DNA from: Nematopogon swammerdamellus | Taxonomy: Eukaryota; Arthropoda; Insecta; Lepidoptera; Adelidae | DNA: 64,000 nt | Assembly: GCA_946902875.1 (NCBI GenBank) | Contig: OX336339.1 | Location: 2,846,397 to 2,910,396 of the forward strand | Direction of reading: 5' to 3' | Notes under the pieces: model-generated | What the model saw: only the letters and a program-made list of their open reading frames with translations | The model's database searches: none | Told to the model about the DNA's origin: nothing | Shown here: positions 54,023-64,000 of the stretch, one piece after another | How the letters are laid out: every line of letters begins with the position of its first letter | Numbering within the stretch: the stretch's first letter is position 1 | Translations under genes and position numbers: made by a program

Positions 54023-55960
54023 GGTAACGAGGGTCTGATGATGGAGTCAGGAGGTGGACAGTGGAACTCTTCAACCGTTACTAGTAACCCCCTCGAGTTT
54101 GGGCTCATATGGTTGGTTTGGACGAGTGTTCCATACTTCTACCAATACACTTGGTGACGAGAGTCTGATGATGGAGTCAGGAGGTGGACAGGGGAACTCT
54201 TCAACCGTTACTAGTAACCCCCTCGAGTTTGGGCTCATATGGTTGGTTTGGACGAGTGTCCTATACTACTACCAATACACTTGGTGACGAGCGTCTGATG
54301 ATGGAGTCAGGAGGTGTACAGTGGAACTCTTCAACCGTTACTAGTAATCCCCTCGGGGTTTGGGCTCATTTGGTTGGTTTGGACGAGTGTCCCATACTCC
54401 TACCAATACACTCGGTGACGAGGGTCTGATGATGTAGTCAGGAGGTGTACAGTGGAACTCTTCAACCGTTACTAGTAACCCCCTCGAGTATGGGCCCATT
54501 TGGTTTGTTTGGACGAGTGTCTCATACTTCTACCAATACACTTGGTGACGAGGGTCTGATTATGGAGTCAGGAGGTGTACAGTGGAACTCTTCAACCGTC
54601 ACTAGTAACCCCCTCGAGTTTGGGCTCATATGGTTGGTTTGGACGAGTGTCCCATACTCCTACCAATACACTTGGTGACGAGGGTCCGATGATGGAGTCA
54701 GGAGGTGTACAGTGGAACTCTTCAACCGTTACTAGTAACCCCCTCGAGTTTGGGCTCATATGGTTGGTTTGGACGAGTGTCCCATACTTCTACCAATACA
54801 CTTGATGACGAGGGTCTGATGATGGAGTCAGGAGGTGTACAGTGGAACTCTTCAACCGTTACTAGTAACCCCCTCGAGTTTGGGCTCATATGGTTGCTTT
54901 GGACGAGTGTTCCATACTTCTACCAATACACTTGGTGACGAGAGTCTGATGATGGAGTCAGGAGGTGGACAGGGGAACTCTTCAACCGTTACTAGTAACC
55001 CCCTCGAGTTTGGGCTCATATGGTTGGTTTGGACGAGTGTCCTATACTACTACCAATACACTTGGTGACGAGCGTCTGATGATGGAGTCAGGAGGTGTAC
55101 AGTGGAACTCTTCAACCGTTACTAGTAATCCCCTCGGGGTTTGGGCTCATTTGGTTGGTTTGGACGAGTGTCCCATACTCCTACCAATACACTCGGTGAC
55201 GAGGGTCTGATGATGTAGTCAGGAGGTGTACAGTGGAACTCTTCAACCGTTACTAGTAACCCCCTCGAGTATGGGCCCATTTGGTTTGTTTGGACGAGTG
55301 TCTCATACTTCTACCAATACACTTGGTGACGAGGGTCTGATTATGGAGTCAGGAGGTGTACAGTGGAACTCTTCAACCGTCACTAGTAACCCCCTCGAGT
55401 TTGGGCTCATATGGTTGGTTTGGACGAGTGTCCCATACTCCTACCAATACACTTGGTGACGAGGGTCCGATGATGGAGTCAGGAGGTGTACAGTGGAACT
55501 CTTCAACCGTTACTAGTAACCCCCTCGAGTTTGGGCTCATATGGTTGGTTTGGACGAGTGTCCCATACTTCTACCAATACACTTGATGACGAGGGTCTGA
55601 TGATGGAGTCAGGAGGTGTACAGTGGAACTCTTCAACCGTTACTAGTAACCCCCTCGAGTTTGGGCTCATTTGGTTGGTTTGGACGAGTGTCCCATACTT
55701 CTACCAATACACTTGGTGACGAGGGTCTGATGATGGAGTCGGGAGGTGTACAGTGGAACTCTTCAACCGTTACTAGTAGCCCCCTCGAGTTTGGGCTCAT
55801 ATGGTTGGTTTGGACGAGTGTTCCATACTCCTACCAATACACTTGGTGACGAGGGTCTGATGATGGAGTCAGGAAGTGTACGGTGGAACTCTTCAACCTT
55901 TACTAGTAACCCCCTCGAGTTTGGGGTCATTTGGTTTGTTTGGACGAGTGTCCCATACTT
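54023..55960 (+). repeat. 130-bp tandem array with higher-order repeat
   Basis: About 15 units, 130 bp each (two are 131), carrying TGATGATGGAGTCAGGAGGT, CTTCAACCGTTACTAGTAAC and TTTGGACGAGTGT. Six-unit blocks repeat: unit 54184 corresponds to 54965, and 54445 to 55226, an offset of 781 bp with near identity. 130 is not a multiple of three, so the many overlapping 76-81 codon frames are artefacts. Confidence 0.92.
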
Positions 55961-55970
55961 GTCGAACGCA

Positions 55971-56269
55971 AATGTATGAAACAGACATGCCATCTGTTCA
56001 AATTGATTTTGAAACAGACGGCGGACACCTTATCCATCCTAAAGCCATACAGTTTCCAGCAAAGTTTAATTATGGAACAGCTGAGAGACGGATGTTACCA
56101 ATAATTTTGTCATGGGCCTCCACTGTCCATAAAATGCAGGGCAGTACTGTTGACCATGCTGTCGTGTATTTGGGCTCCAGACTATTTGAGGAGGGTCAAG
56201 CGTATATTGCATTGAGTCGCGTAAAGTCTTTAGAAGGGTTATGTATTGAGGAGCTTGATTGTGAGTAAT
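55971..56269 (+). pseudogene. PIF1/Helitron-type helicase C-terminal fragment
   Basis: The frame ending at TAA (56266-56268) contains [40 protein letters not shown], then [20 protein letters not shown] and [17 protein letters not shown]. The S-W-A-x-T-V-H-K-x-Q-G and A-Y-I-A-L-S-R-V blocks are the last conserved helicase motifs of PIF1-family proteins, including Helitron Rep/Hel. The Walker A and B motifs and any Rep domain are absent; the 130-bp array lies where they would be. The frame runs on from the array, so the true start is lost. Confidence 0.7.
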
Positions 56270-56377
56270 TGACAGGTAAGAAACCGAGTAACAAAGATGC
56301 AATGAGAGAGTTGGAAAGGATGACCAGTTTACGTAATGAATGATACGAGCCAAAAATCAAACTAAAAACGAGTAAAT

Positions 56378-56930
56378 AAAAAAATAGGTAAAAACACTTT
56401 TAAGTTAAACGGTTTTATTTAAAAAAAAAACTAGAAAAAAAACAGCTGTACAAAAAACTAGAAAATAATAAGGACACAAGCCTAGGCCTTCTTAAGATAT
56501 TACGTCTGGGTAAGAAATCGTGCAATACTAGCGTGCTGTCTTCTCATGTCGGATGCCAAAGGGCACATTGTGTCGCTGCGTCAGCGGAATAAGTAATAAA
56601 TTGAGACTTTTAACAGACTAATATAAAAACGTGGGGCGTATAATATACGTAATAAATAACATGCGCCCCACGTTTTTATATTAGTCTGTTAAAAGTCTCA
56701 ATTTATTACCTACTTATTCCGCTGACGCAGCGACACAAAGTGCCCTTTGGCATCCGACATGAGAAGACATCACGCTAATATTGCACGATTTCTTACCCAA
56801 ACGTAAAATCTTAAGAAGGCCTAGGCTTGTGTCCTTATTATTTTCTAGTTTTTTGTACAGCTGTTTTTTTTCTAGTTTTTTTTTTAAATAAAACCGTTTA
56901 ACTTAAAAGTGTTTTTACCTATTTTTTTTT
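56378..56930. mobile_element. Long near-perfect palindrome (foldback)
   Basis: Arms of about 260 bp (56380-56640 and 56665-56928) are inverted copies around a loop of about 24 nt. Outer ends are AGGTAAAAACACTTTTAAG and its complement. Only a few substitutions and one 4-bp indel separate the arms. No ORF and no clear target duplication. Confidence 0.85.
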
Positions 56931-57450
56931 TAGGTCTACATTTCATTATTTATTATATTTATAGTATTTATATAATATGTATTTTGTTTCAAATAAAGTA
57001 TGATGATGGTAGTGGTATCCTAACATTTAGTTTAACTGAAAGCGTCATACAATGACGTAGGCTGGCTGACTGCTCGGTGCTCGCTCGTCGTATGAGTCAG
57101 CTGGCTGTCTGGCCGTCACAGTGTGGGCGTGAGTCAGCGCGCAGGCGCGCGGCGGCACATCCGTCCGACCGCGCTAGCTGCGCGTGCATTCCCTTCGCGC
57201 AATCCCGCAGGTCTAGCCTAGAACCGGTCTAGATCAGGGACGACATGCTTTTGAACATCTGAAAAAAAAACACTTGCAATAAGATTTAGATTGGTTTGGA
57301 ATTCCCGAAGCACTTGACGCAATTTATGGAAAGGTTGGGCGTTTGTGTTGGCAGGCGCCACCGCCAGCACCACCACTATCCATACTGATAGAATCTGTCA
57401 TCTGATAGATGAACGACTTGCGGCGCGGGTTAGGTTATGGGGTAATTTTG
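56931..57450. other. GC-richer stretch, no gene firmly supported
   Basis: A CpG-rich part at about 57060-57250 could be promoter-like. A GTTGGCAG acceptor at about 57355 is followed by a 17-codon frame (APPPAPPLSILIESVI), too short to call. Confidence 0.3.
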
Positions 57451-57768
57451 TACCGTGTGGGGCCGGTACTTTAAATGAATAGCCCCACTGCATCTCTCCC
57501 CGTGTATGTCGTAAAAGGCGACTAAGGAATATGACTCCCTTCTTATATTACTAGGTGGTAAGGTTTAACCCGCCCGGGTTTGTCCCACCGCACTGAATGA
57601 AAGGTCGAAACGGCTATGTAAATAGTTTGTGTTTTCCGTCCGTTCAGTGTATCCGGCACGACCGAAGGGAAGCACTGACGTGGCACCAAGTTCACCCGGT
57701 GTTATGGGCTGACATCACGGATGTCGTAGGTGATGTAGCCAAACGTGTCAGTTTCCATAAAAAAAAAA
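57451..57768 (+). mobile_element. GTGTGGGG end joined to 5S-headed SINE body and tail
   Basis: The repeat end (57451-57530) joins the SINE body at ACTAGGTGGTAAGGTTTAAC, then the tail and poly-A (57759-57766). The mirror combination at 3325-3640 has the same junction, so this composite has multiplied as a unit. Confidence 0.6.
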
Positions 57769-57782
57769 TTAAGAAGAGACGG

Positions 57783-58648
57783 AAGTTAACTTTCTCCATA
57801 CAAAATTGCCTTTCGGGGTTTATGTTTTTTACCCTACTAAACCTTATCCGATTTTAATTTTTTTTTGTGTAATAAGGGCTGTCCAATCTACGTTCCTGTC
57901 GGTTTTATTTTTTTCATTGTATCTAAAGTGATGGTGATGGATGACTCAATAAAGCTTAATGAACTTCATGAAACTGTGTCAACTGAAAATATTTCTCTTA
58001 GACAATCCATTTTATAGTTGTGAATTTTTTTCATATTGTAAATAAAAATTCTGCTGACTTTGATAATTCAAATTATTTATATGCATAAACACAAATTCTA
58101 TTAATAACTTGACTGAACCCTATGTTCTTTGTTTTGTATTTTATTATCTTTTTTAATGGGTATATTTTTGACTTAGTATTTTAAATTGTTGGCTTAGATA
58201 TAGTATGTTATATTTAACATAATGAAAACTTAGTAAGTATGTAAGTTATATTTAAAAAAAGCTCTGTAAGGTTTCTTACCCGATTCTTCCTTATAGATTG
58301 CACTACTGAACGGGACATCATAAAAAATGATGACGAACCATACTGAATATGCATATGTCTCAATGTAATATTGTTATTGTTGTGTGTTCTTTATGGCGAA
58401 ATAAACATCTGAATCTGAATCTGAATCTGAATCATGGCATAAAAAATTACAAATTTAAATTTTTTCGGGCGAAATGTAAATTTTTAACTCCGTTGTATAT
58501 TTCATCTAAACATAAACGACAAAGACAGAAACGTAGATTGGACTGTCCTTAAAGACAACAAAAAAAAATCTAAAAATCGGGTAATGTTTAGGGGGCTATA
58601 GAGAACATAAATGCCGAAAGACAATTTTGTATGGAGAAAGTTAACTAA
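57783..58648. mobile_element. TTAA-bounded element with inverted ends
   Basis: The left end GTTAACTTTCTCCATACAAA and the right end, reversed, GTTAACTTTCTCCATACAAA are identical over the first 20+ bp. Imperfect arms run about 140 bp (TCCAATCTACGTT; AACGTAGATTGGA). TTAA at both edges would suit a piggyBac-type duplication, but the ends are not the usual CCC. A retro tail with (CTGAAT)n lies inside at 58400-58435. Confidence 0.55.
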
Positions 58649-59131
58649 CAATTAAATAAACTTTATTTAAATTAATCAAAATAACCTAATACAACAAAAT
58701 TAAACTAAAATTAATAAATATGATAAAACTAAACTAAAATAACTTATAAACTAAACCTAAAAAATAAATAAAGAAAAATTAAAACTACCTATAAATAATA
58801 TATTTCATTTAAATTTGACAGAGTCGCTGCACCACCGGTGCAAGTGCCAAGTACGCACGCCGCGTTACACCTCTGAATCTCAATGGCGATTCGCCGAACA
58901 AAGAAAGCTTTGGCACGGGGCGGCGCGGCGGTCACCAGATTTATCTACTAAAAGTTTTCCCAATTTAAAGTTAACTTCCGTTTCGTCTTAAGTCAACGGC
59001 CACCACCCATTCGCACAATCACCGAGCTTGCCTTACCCCGGTCATGTGTCTCTGTTTTCGCTTGTAATTCGAGAACGTTTCAATCGATTTAGATGCGGTT
59101 TTCATCTATGCAATTTTGCATCTCCGGAGTG
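58649..59131. other. No gene seen
   Basis: AT-rich to 58820, then mixed DNA. No motif recognised. Confidence 0.4.
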
Positions 59132-59440
59132 TTGTAACCACAGAGCATCAAATGCGCGCGCCCCTCCTAGAGGCGCCCCCTGAGCGCGATTTCTCTATAA
59201 CGCCGTTGAAGCCTGTGGGCGTGGCCTATGACTTACATTATGTGTGTTGTGCGTGTGCATTTGTTTTGTGCGTGTGCCTAACTTGCTCCTCTTTGTGTGT
59301 AGTGTCGATACTAGCACACACACACACATACGAAGCGCTAGCAGCACTGCGTGTAGTTTTTGGGTTTCGAATATTATCGCTTAGGGCGTCTCTAGTAGGG
59401 GGCGCGCGCGGTAGGTATTTGATGATCTGTGGTTGTAACT
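59132..59440. mobile_element. MITE with GTTGTAACCACAGA ends
   Basis: The left end TGTTGTAACCACAGAGCATC and the right end GATGATCTGTGGTTGTAAC are inverted. A (CA)n run is inside. A second copy of the left part runs 63775-64000 with only small differences and is cut by the window edge. Confidence 0.6.
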
Positions 59441-59999
59441 ATGAGGTAATGAGACTTTAAATGATGGGGGGTCAACAAAAGAAGGGTGTTCGGATTCTTC
59501 TGCGATATAAACAATGATGATGATGATATACAATAAAGAAAATATTAATAAATAAATAGAACGCGCGTGGACGTGCGCGCGCGCACGCGATCTCGCTCGT
59601 TAGACACGGTCGCGCGCGCGCCTACGCGCGGTTTTTGCTGCTGCTGCAGCGGCAAAAACCGCGCGGTCGCGTGCTGTGACGCGCTGCAAGTCGACGCGAT
59701 GCGCTTGCGCCGCCGCCGGCGAGCGGACAGCGAATACGAATGTGTGAGATGCCGCCGCCCGCTCCGCACGCGCCGCTTTGTTCGTAAACAATGTCTGACT
59801 GAACGCGAAGATCAACGGCACTGCATTATTACAACTGAATAATTAGAGGATTCGATCAAAATGACAAAGGTGATTTATGGGAACGGTCATTTAGGTTTCA
59901 TAAAATTGTAAAAATAAAAAATGTATTGTTAAAAAAAGAAATACATACAATGTATCCCAGTTTACAAGATTCCTCATTTAAAAAGCTACAATAAATTAC
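59441..59999. other. CpG-rich stretch with a hairpin, no gene seen
   Basis: 59570-59780 is rich in CGCG. CGCGCGGTTTTTGC (59627) and GCAAAAACCGCGCG (59652) form a stem around CTGCTGCTGCAGCG. Frames are open on both strands, with no domain. Confidence 0.4.
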
Positions 60000-60465
60000 A
60001 AATTTAAAAACCCCCCAACCCTTAAAAAGTCAAAAATAATTTTCGTTTACTTACTTAAAGGAGTCGGTGAACCGCTAAGTAAATTCCCGCGCAGCTCTGA
60101 GTTTTTATATTTTATTTACTTAGCGGTCCCCCGACTCCTTTAAGTAAGTAAACGGAAATTATTTTTGAATTTTTAAGGGTCGGGGGTTTTTTAAATTTGC
60201 AATTTAACTTCTACTTCAAGCTATAAAAAAAAACCGCATACATATCGGTCCACTTCTTATGATAATTAATTTTTGTATTACTTAATTACTTAATGATTTG
60301 ATTAAAAACCTAGCTAACAACCATCCCGATTAAACCAGCTTTTCAATAAAAAAAACCGCATCCAAATCGGTCCATTCGTTTGGGAGCTACGATGCCACAG
60401 CCAGACTCACACACACACACACACACACGTCAAACTTACAACCGTTTTTTGCGTCGGGGGTTAAA
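60000..60465 (+). mobile_element. Hairpin-bearing repeat, second copy
   Basis: As 44056-44525, but with the left flank preserved, so the palindrome extends to about 100 bp per arm (60001-60098 and 60110-60205). (CA)n at 60408-60428 and the GCGTCGGGGGTTAAAAA end are present. Confidence 0.7.
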
Positions 60466-60466
60466 A

Positions 60467-60545
60467 ATAAGAAAAAGTAAAAAATTCACGGGGTTCCCAT
60501 AGAAGAAACTAAAAAGTGTATGCGCGCCATCTACCGAAAAGACTA
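60467..60545 (+). repeat. AGGGTTCCGTA family, internal fragment
   Basis: AATAAGAAAAAGTAAAAAAT to GCGCGCCATCTACCGAAAA. Both ends are missing. Confidence 0.55.
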
Positions 60546-60938
60546 TAAGTATTTTAACTAATCATGAATTGATAAAGGCTTTAGTATGGGACGCGACGTG
60601 TGCTGACACCTTCGCACCTACCCATATTGCTGGCTCGTCCAATTCGGCTGGCTCCGCCGCACGGTGTTTTAGAAGTAAAATTTACGAGCTCACTCCACTT
60701 AAAATTATACCCCTTAAAAGTTCAAAGAAACAATTTTTTATCGAAGCTAGATAAGTGCCGAACTCGAATAGAGACAACGAGCGCAATTCCCGCCAGTCTG
60801 CATCACCAACGCGGCTGCCACAATGCGACTGTCGCGCGATGCGCCCGCTCAGTCACGCGCTGTCTTCGCTGGCGCTAGGTTTTGTAAAATAGTTTCTTTC
60901 GTTTATGTTTGTTTTATCGAAGTGTTGCGGATGTCGTC

Positions 60939-61462
60939 ATGGAGGTTGATACTTCAGGTAAGTTACTAGATAATTTTTATAGGCGTATGTGATAACTGTG
61001 TTTTTTTATTAAATATTTAGTAAGTCTTAGGAAAATGGTGAAATTAATTACGTTTTGTATACTTCCATGGACTGCCGGAAAAAAAGTACCCTTTTTTCCG
61101 TGTTAATTTTTTTTTATATTATTGGTTAGTTATCTAGCTTAACAGTCATACTAGTGCTAATATGCGGAAATGTGCGTAAGAGCTTAAAAAAATATATTTT
61201 GTCCTTAGGTGCCGCTCTCGCTGGAGTAACGAGATTACAACTATTCGTTGTTTTGTCGAGTGAGCAACTTTTGGCTTGTGCAAACAAAGTGAAAGGTCAA
61301 CAGCGAATGATGTACTTCATCATTTCGAAGAAACCAGAAATTCGAGAAAAAGATGTCAGTGTTAAAGTCAAGCTAGTTTCATACAAACTTCTGCAACATT
61401 GGGAAGAAAGTGGCAGAAACAAACACAACTTTATCGAAGTGGCTGTCAGTAGAAGTGTGTAG
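60939..61462 (+). CDS. Possible two-exon small ORF, unknown
   Basis: Exon 60939-60957 (MEVDTS plus one base, donor GTAAGT) joins in phase to 61209-61462 (acceptor TCCTTAG) for 90 codons: GAALAGVTRLQLFVVLSSEQ, then a lysine-rich middle with ISKKPEIREKDVSVKVKL and an end NFIEVAVSRSV. No domain is recognised. The two perfect splice sites and open frame support it. Decayed ORFs that follow suggest it may be the 5' part of a retroelement or a pseudogene. Confidence 0.35.
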
Positions 61463-61992
61463 CTCATCATCAGTCGAACAGCATGTAGCCACCACACCAA
61501 AGCAACCATGGCAGTTAATCAAATAATTCAACACATCGAGCACAGCAACAAGAAGAGGTGAACAAAATCTTTGGTGGCCCAAAATTCACCAGAAGAGCTG
61601 GTATTTGCAGCCCAATCAAGTTTTATAAAACACGGCAAGATAAATGTGGGTGCAGTTTTCAAATTAGCAACTGGAAAAAAGAAGGCTGCTCAGCGAATAT
61701 GTAGGCTCTCGAGGCGCGCCATAAAGAGTGTAGCTTTTATAGGGAGCATGGTACAAGAAAAATCAACCGAAAAGAGACCATGGAAGACCTATTTCATGCA
61801 CCCTTAGTTTCATCCGATATGGTGATATCAAGTATGAGGCCCCTTCCCAAGAAAAAGACACATAATATAGATCCTGAAGTTCTGAAACTAGTGCATATTC
61901 CAGAGGCCACAAGCCAACAGAACACGATGAGGACGACGATAATCTGTCGGACAATTTTGATGACTCATCCATCATCATCATCATTCAGTTAA
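61463..61992 (+). pseudogene. Decayed ORF remnants, unknown
   Basis: Frames 61571-61804 (with KINVGAVFKLATGKKKAAQR) and 61780-61989 overlap with shifts and internal stops. The composition is coding-like but the frame is broken. No family recognised. Confidence 0.35.
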
Positions 61993-62257
61993 ATTTAAGA
62001 TTGAGTGGTTTATTCAAATAGATATTTTTTTAAATTATTAGTTTGATTTAAACGAATTGTATTTATGTGTCCTTGATATTAACCAATATTTATGATGACT
62101 CATCATTCAGCCAGATTAAAGATTAGATAATATAAGAATAGTTTATTATAAAAATTTAATTATAAAATTAAAATTTACTCTTGAAATCATGTTTTTTTAA
62201 TAGGCATCCTTAACCTATTCTTTACTTTACTCTAATTACATATGCTAACCTAACAAT

Positions 62258-62638
62258 ATGATTTGCTTACATATATACAAGCATGTTTTTTTTATTTCAA
62301 TCAAAAACCGCCATGAGCTCGTAATTTTTGCTTTTAAAACACTGTGCGCCGCTCTAGGTGCACAAAACCAGAAAATTAAAAAATACGTTGGCTTACGCGG
62401 CCACTTCGAATTCCTGGCCTTTGCTGTGGAAACACTTGGCGTGTGGTCACCCGACGCAAGGACTTTCGGAAACGTCCTAGGAAAGTTCCTTATTGATAAT
62501 GATAAGTCTGGTGACCGACGCGCCAAGTCTTTCTTTTTTCAGCAAATAGGCCTAGCCATTCAAAGGGGCAACGCAGCCAGCGTATTGGGTACTGTGGCGG
62601 AGTCGGAGGAGTTGGACGAAGTTTTTTACTTACAGTAA
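62258..62638 (+). pseudogene. Retroelement-type C-terminal domain
   Basis: The frame has KYVGLRGHFEFLAFAVETLG, VWSPDARTF and then FFFQQIGLAIQRGNAASVLG with TVAESEEL. The F-A-V-E-T-L-G and A-I-Q-R-G-N-A pattern resembles a C-terminal domain seen in many animal retroelement-encoded proteins. No catalytic reverse transcriptase motif is nearby. TAA at 62636-62638. Confidence 0.4.
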
Positions 62639-62858
62639 TTTTGAATGTTAGTATTTAGTTTTTCTTTATTTATTTATTAGGTTAATTTTATCATTGTTAT
62701 ACATTTGTTAGTTAGGTTTTAATTATTTAGTTATTATTATTAAGTTCTTTATTTCACATTTTTATATATACATTCATATTAATTTTACATATATTATAAC
62801 TATAAAAAGTAATAAAAATACACAAAATTAATACAAACATTACAAATAAAAATGGTAA

Positions 62859-63107
62859 TACCGCCGGTGGCGGGAGGCAGGCCTCCAAGCACGCCGGCGG
62901 GTGCAGGCCGTGGCTACGGAGCTCTCCGGGACGACGCGAGGCAAGCTACGAGCGATAGGTGGTGGTACTAGACACGTAGGCCACCACCACCCCCATCTCG
63001 GAGAGCTCCGTATCCGTCGGACCGCTGGGCGACGACACGCAGCCATTTCATACAACATGATTGTCGCGCGTGCGTCACCGTTACGCACTTTGCCGCCACA
63101 CCGGTAG
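62859..63107. mobile_element. GC-rich element with inverted ends
   Basis: TACCGCCGGTGGCGG at the left is inverted as CCGCCACACCGGTA at the right. GGAGCTCTCCG and CGGAGAGCTCC form an inner pair. Frames on both strands are without domains. Confidence 0.4.
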
Positions 63108-63179
63108 CGGGGACTGTAGACGAAGCATGCAGCCCCGATAGCCCCAAGCAGACCGGTTATATGTAGCGGACGTTATTAT

Positions 63180-63326
63180 TAATATTATTAATTAATCATG
63201 AATTTTAACTATGTAATATGAAGCATTTCATAAACACGCCATAGATGGCGTGAGTGGCGCTGACCATGACATGGCGATACGGAACCCTCGGTGCGCGAGT
63301 TCGACTCGCACTTGGCCGGTTTTTTA
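63180..63326 (+). repeat. AGGGTTCCGTA family, 3' part
   Basis: AATATGAAGCATTTCATAAA, CATAGATGGCGTGAGTGG, then ACGGAACCCTCGGTGCGCGA to TTGGCCGGTTTTTT. Confidence 0.65.
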
Positions 63327-63530
63327 TAAGAATCGTGAGCATGCAAGCGTGGTGCGTAGTCGAGAGACGAGCACGGCCGCGGTAACCGACTCGCTTGAAT
63401 AGGTAGTAACGCACTCACTTGCAGGTCAATCGAATGCAGAATGCAGATAGGCAGTAGGTAGAACCTACATCATGCATCAGTGCAGCGGGCTGCCATACCT
63501 ACGCCATGCATCTACACTTCCTTACTCTAT

Positions 63531-63774
63531 AATAAAATCCAACGTCTGCTTTCTGTCTGAGTGTCTGAGTGTCTGAGTGTCTGAGTGTATGTCTGTCTGT
63601 CCGCTTATAACTCGAGAACCACTGAACCGATTTTAATGAAACAAAATTCTACGGATAGCTTGATTCTTCCCATCAACTATAGGCTACTTACTATCACTAA
63701 ATGGCTTATGAGGTTAGCAGTGAAGTGAAATATGAGAGCGGGCGGAGCCGCGGGCACAGCTTGTTACCTATACG
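63531..63774 (+). repeat. Repeat with GTCTGAGT microsatellite
   Basis: (GAGTGTCT)n at 63556-63588, then ACTCGAGAACCACTGAACCG and GGAGCCGCGGGCACAGC. The ACTCGAGAACCACTG phrase also occurs in the 100-bp array at 34.2-34.7 kb. Confidence 0.5.
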
Positions 63775-64000
63775 CACAGAGCATCAAATGCGCGCGCCCC
63801 TCCTAGAGGCGCAGTGAGCGCGATTTCTCTACAACGCCGTTGAAGCCTGTGGGCGTGGCCTATGACTTACATATGTGTGTTGTGCGTGTGCATTTGTTTT
63901 GTGCGTGTGCCTAACTTGCTCCTCTTTGTGTGTAGTGTCGATACTAGCACACACACACACATACGAAGCGCTAGCAGCACTGCGTGTAGTTTTTGGGTTT
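63775..64000 (+). mobile_element. MITE GTTGTAACCACAGA family, truncated by window
   Basis: Nearly identical to 59146-59380, from CAGAGCATCAAATGCGCGCG to the end of the window. Confidence 0.6.

Noticed and set aside
54054..55979. Many overlapping 76-81 codon frames with similar peptides
   Set aside because: They are frame-rotated readings of a 130-bp tandem repeat; 130 is not a multiple of three, and no single frame is kept.
57358..57410. Possible terminal exon APPPAPPLSILIESVI
   Set aside because: Only 17 low-complexity codons after a GGCAG acceptor; no upstream partner exon seen.

Overview
The window is eukaryotic, gene-poor and packed with transposable elements. I infer a lepidopteran (moth or butterfly) nuclear genome. 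The reasons are split genes with canonical GT-AG introns, animal UBXN1 and RNase T2 orthologues with insect-like sequence, and several SINE, LINE, hAT, PIF/Harbinger and Transib-like families of the kinds common in Lepidoptera. The species cannot be read from the sequence alone.

Two complete host genes can be assembled by matching splice phases. UBXN1 (UBA-UBX cofactor of p97/VCP; plus strand, 7 coding exons, 13997-25528, 331 aa) fills the first third. RNASET2 (secreted RNase T2; minus strand, 4 coding exons, 41478 down to 32906, 279 aa, with signal peptide and both catalytic motifs) fills the middle. The first exon of a THAP zinc-finger protein (33398-33477, plus) lies inside the last RNASET2 intron. 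A short 3'-terminal exon of an unrecognised gene is at 1671-1762. A possible two-exon ORF with decayed retroelement-like ORFs lies at 60.9-62.6 kb.

Layout: 0-4.7 kb holds SINE and LINE fragments. 4.7-6.1 kb is a foldback element with Transib-type ends. 6.3-7.0 kb is a PIF/Harbinger relic. 7.1-13.8 kb holds three hAT elements side by side, each with its own perfect 8-bp target duplication, the third carrying a fourth hAT nested inside; they end 195 bp before the UBXN1 ATG. UBXN1 intron 1 (14.05-21.2 kb) holds a jockey-like LINE, a second LINE and a CR1-like LINE tail. Internal tandem duplications of UBXN1 exons 3 and 4 lie at 21.7-23.2 kb. 25.5-32.8 kb is AT-rich with MITEs and a 52-bp minisatellite. 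The RNASET2 introns carry a 100-bp tandem array, a fifth TSD-supported hAT and several SINEs. 41-54 kb is a mosaic of an interspersed family starting AGGGTTCCGTA and two SINE families. 54.0-56.3 kb is a 130-bp tandem array running into a PIF1/Helitron-type helicase fragment, followed by a near-perfect palindrome of about 550 bp. The rest is MITEs and repeats.

The two host genes are not functionally linked: one is a ubiquitin/p97 adaptor, the other a secretory or lysosomal nuclease. The strongest material for follow-up is the serial hAT insertions, the 5S-rRNA-headed SINE that shares its body with a tRNA-headed SINE, the in-frame exon duplication in UBXN1, and the Transib-like foldback.
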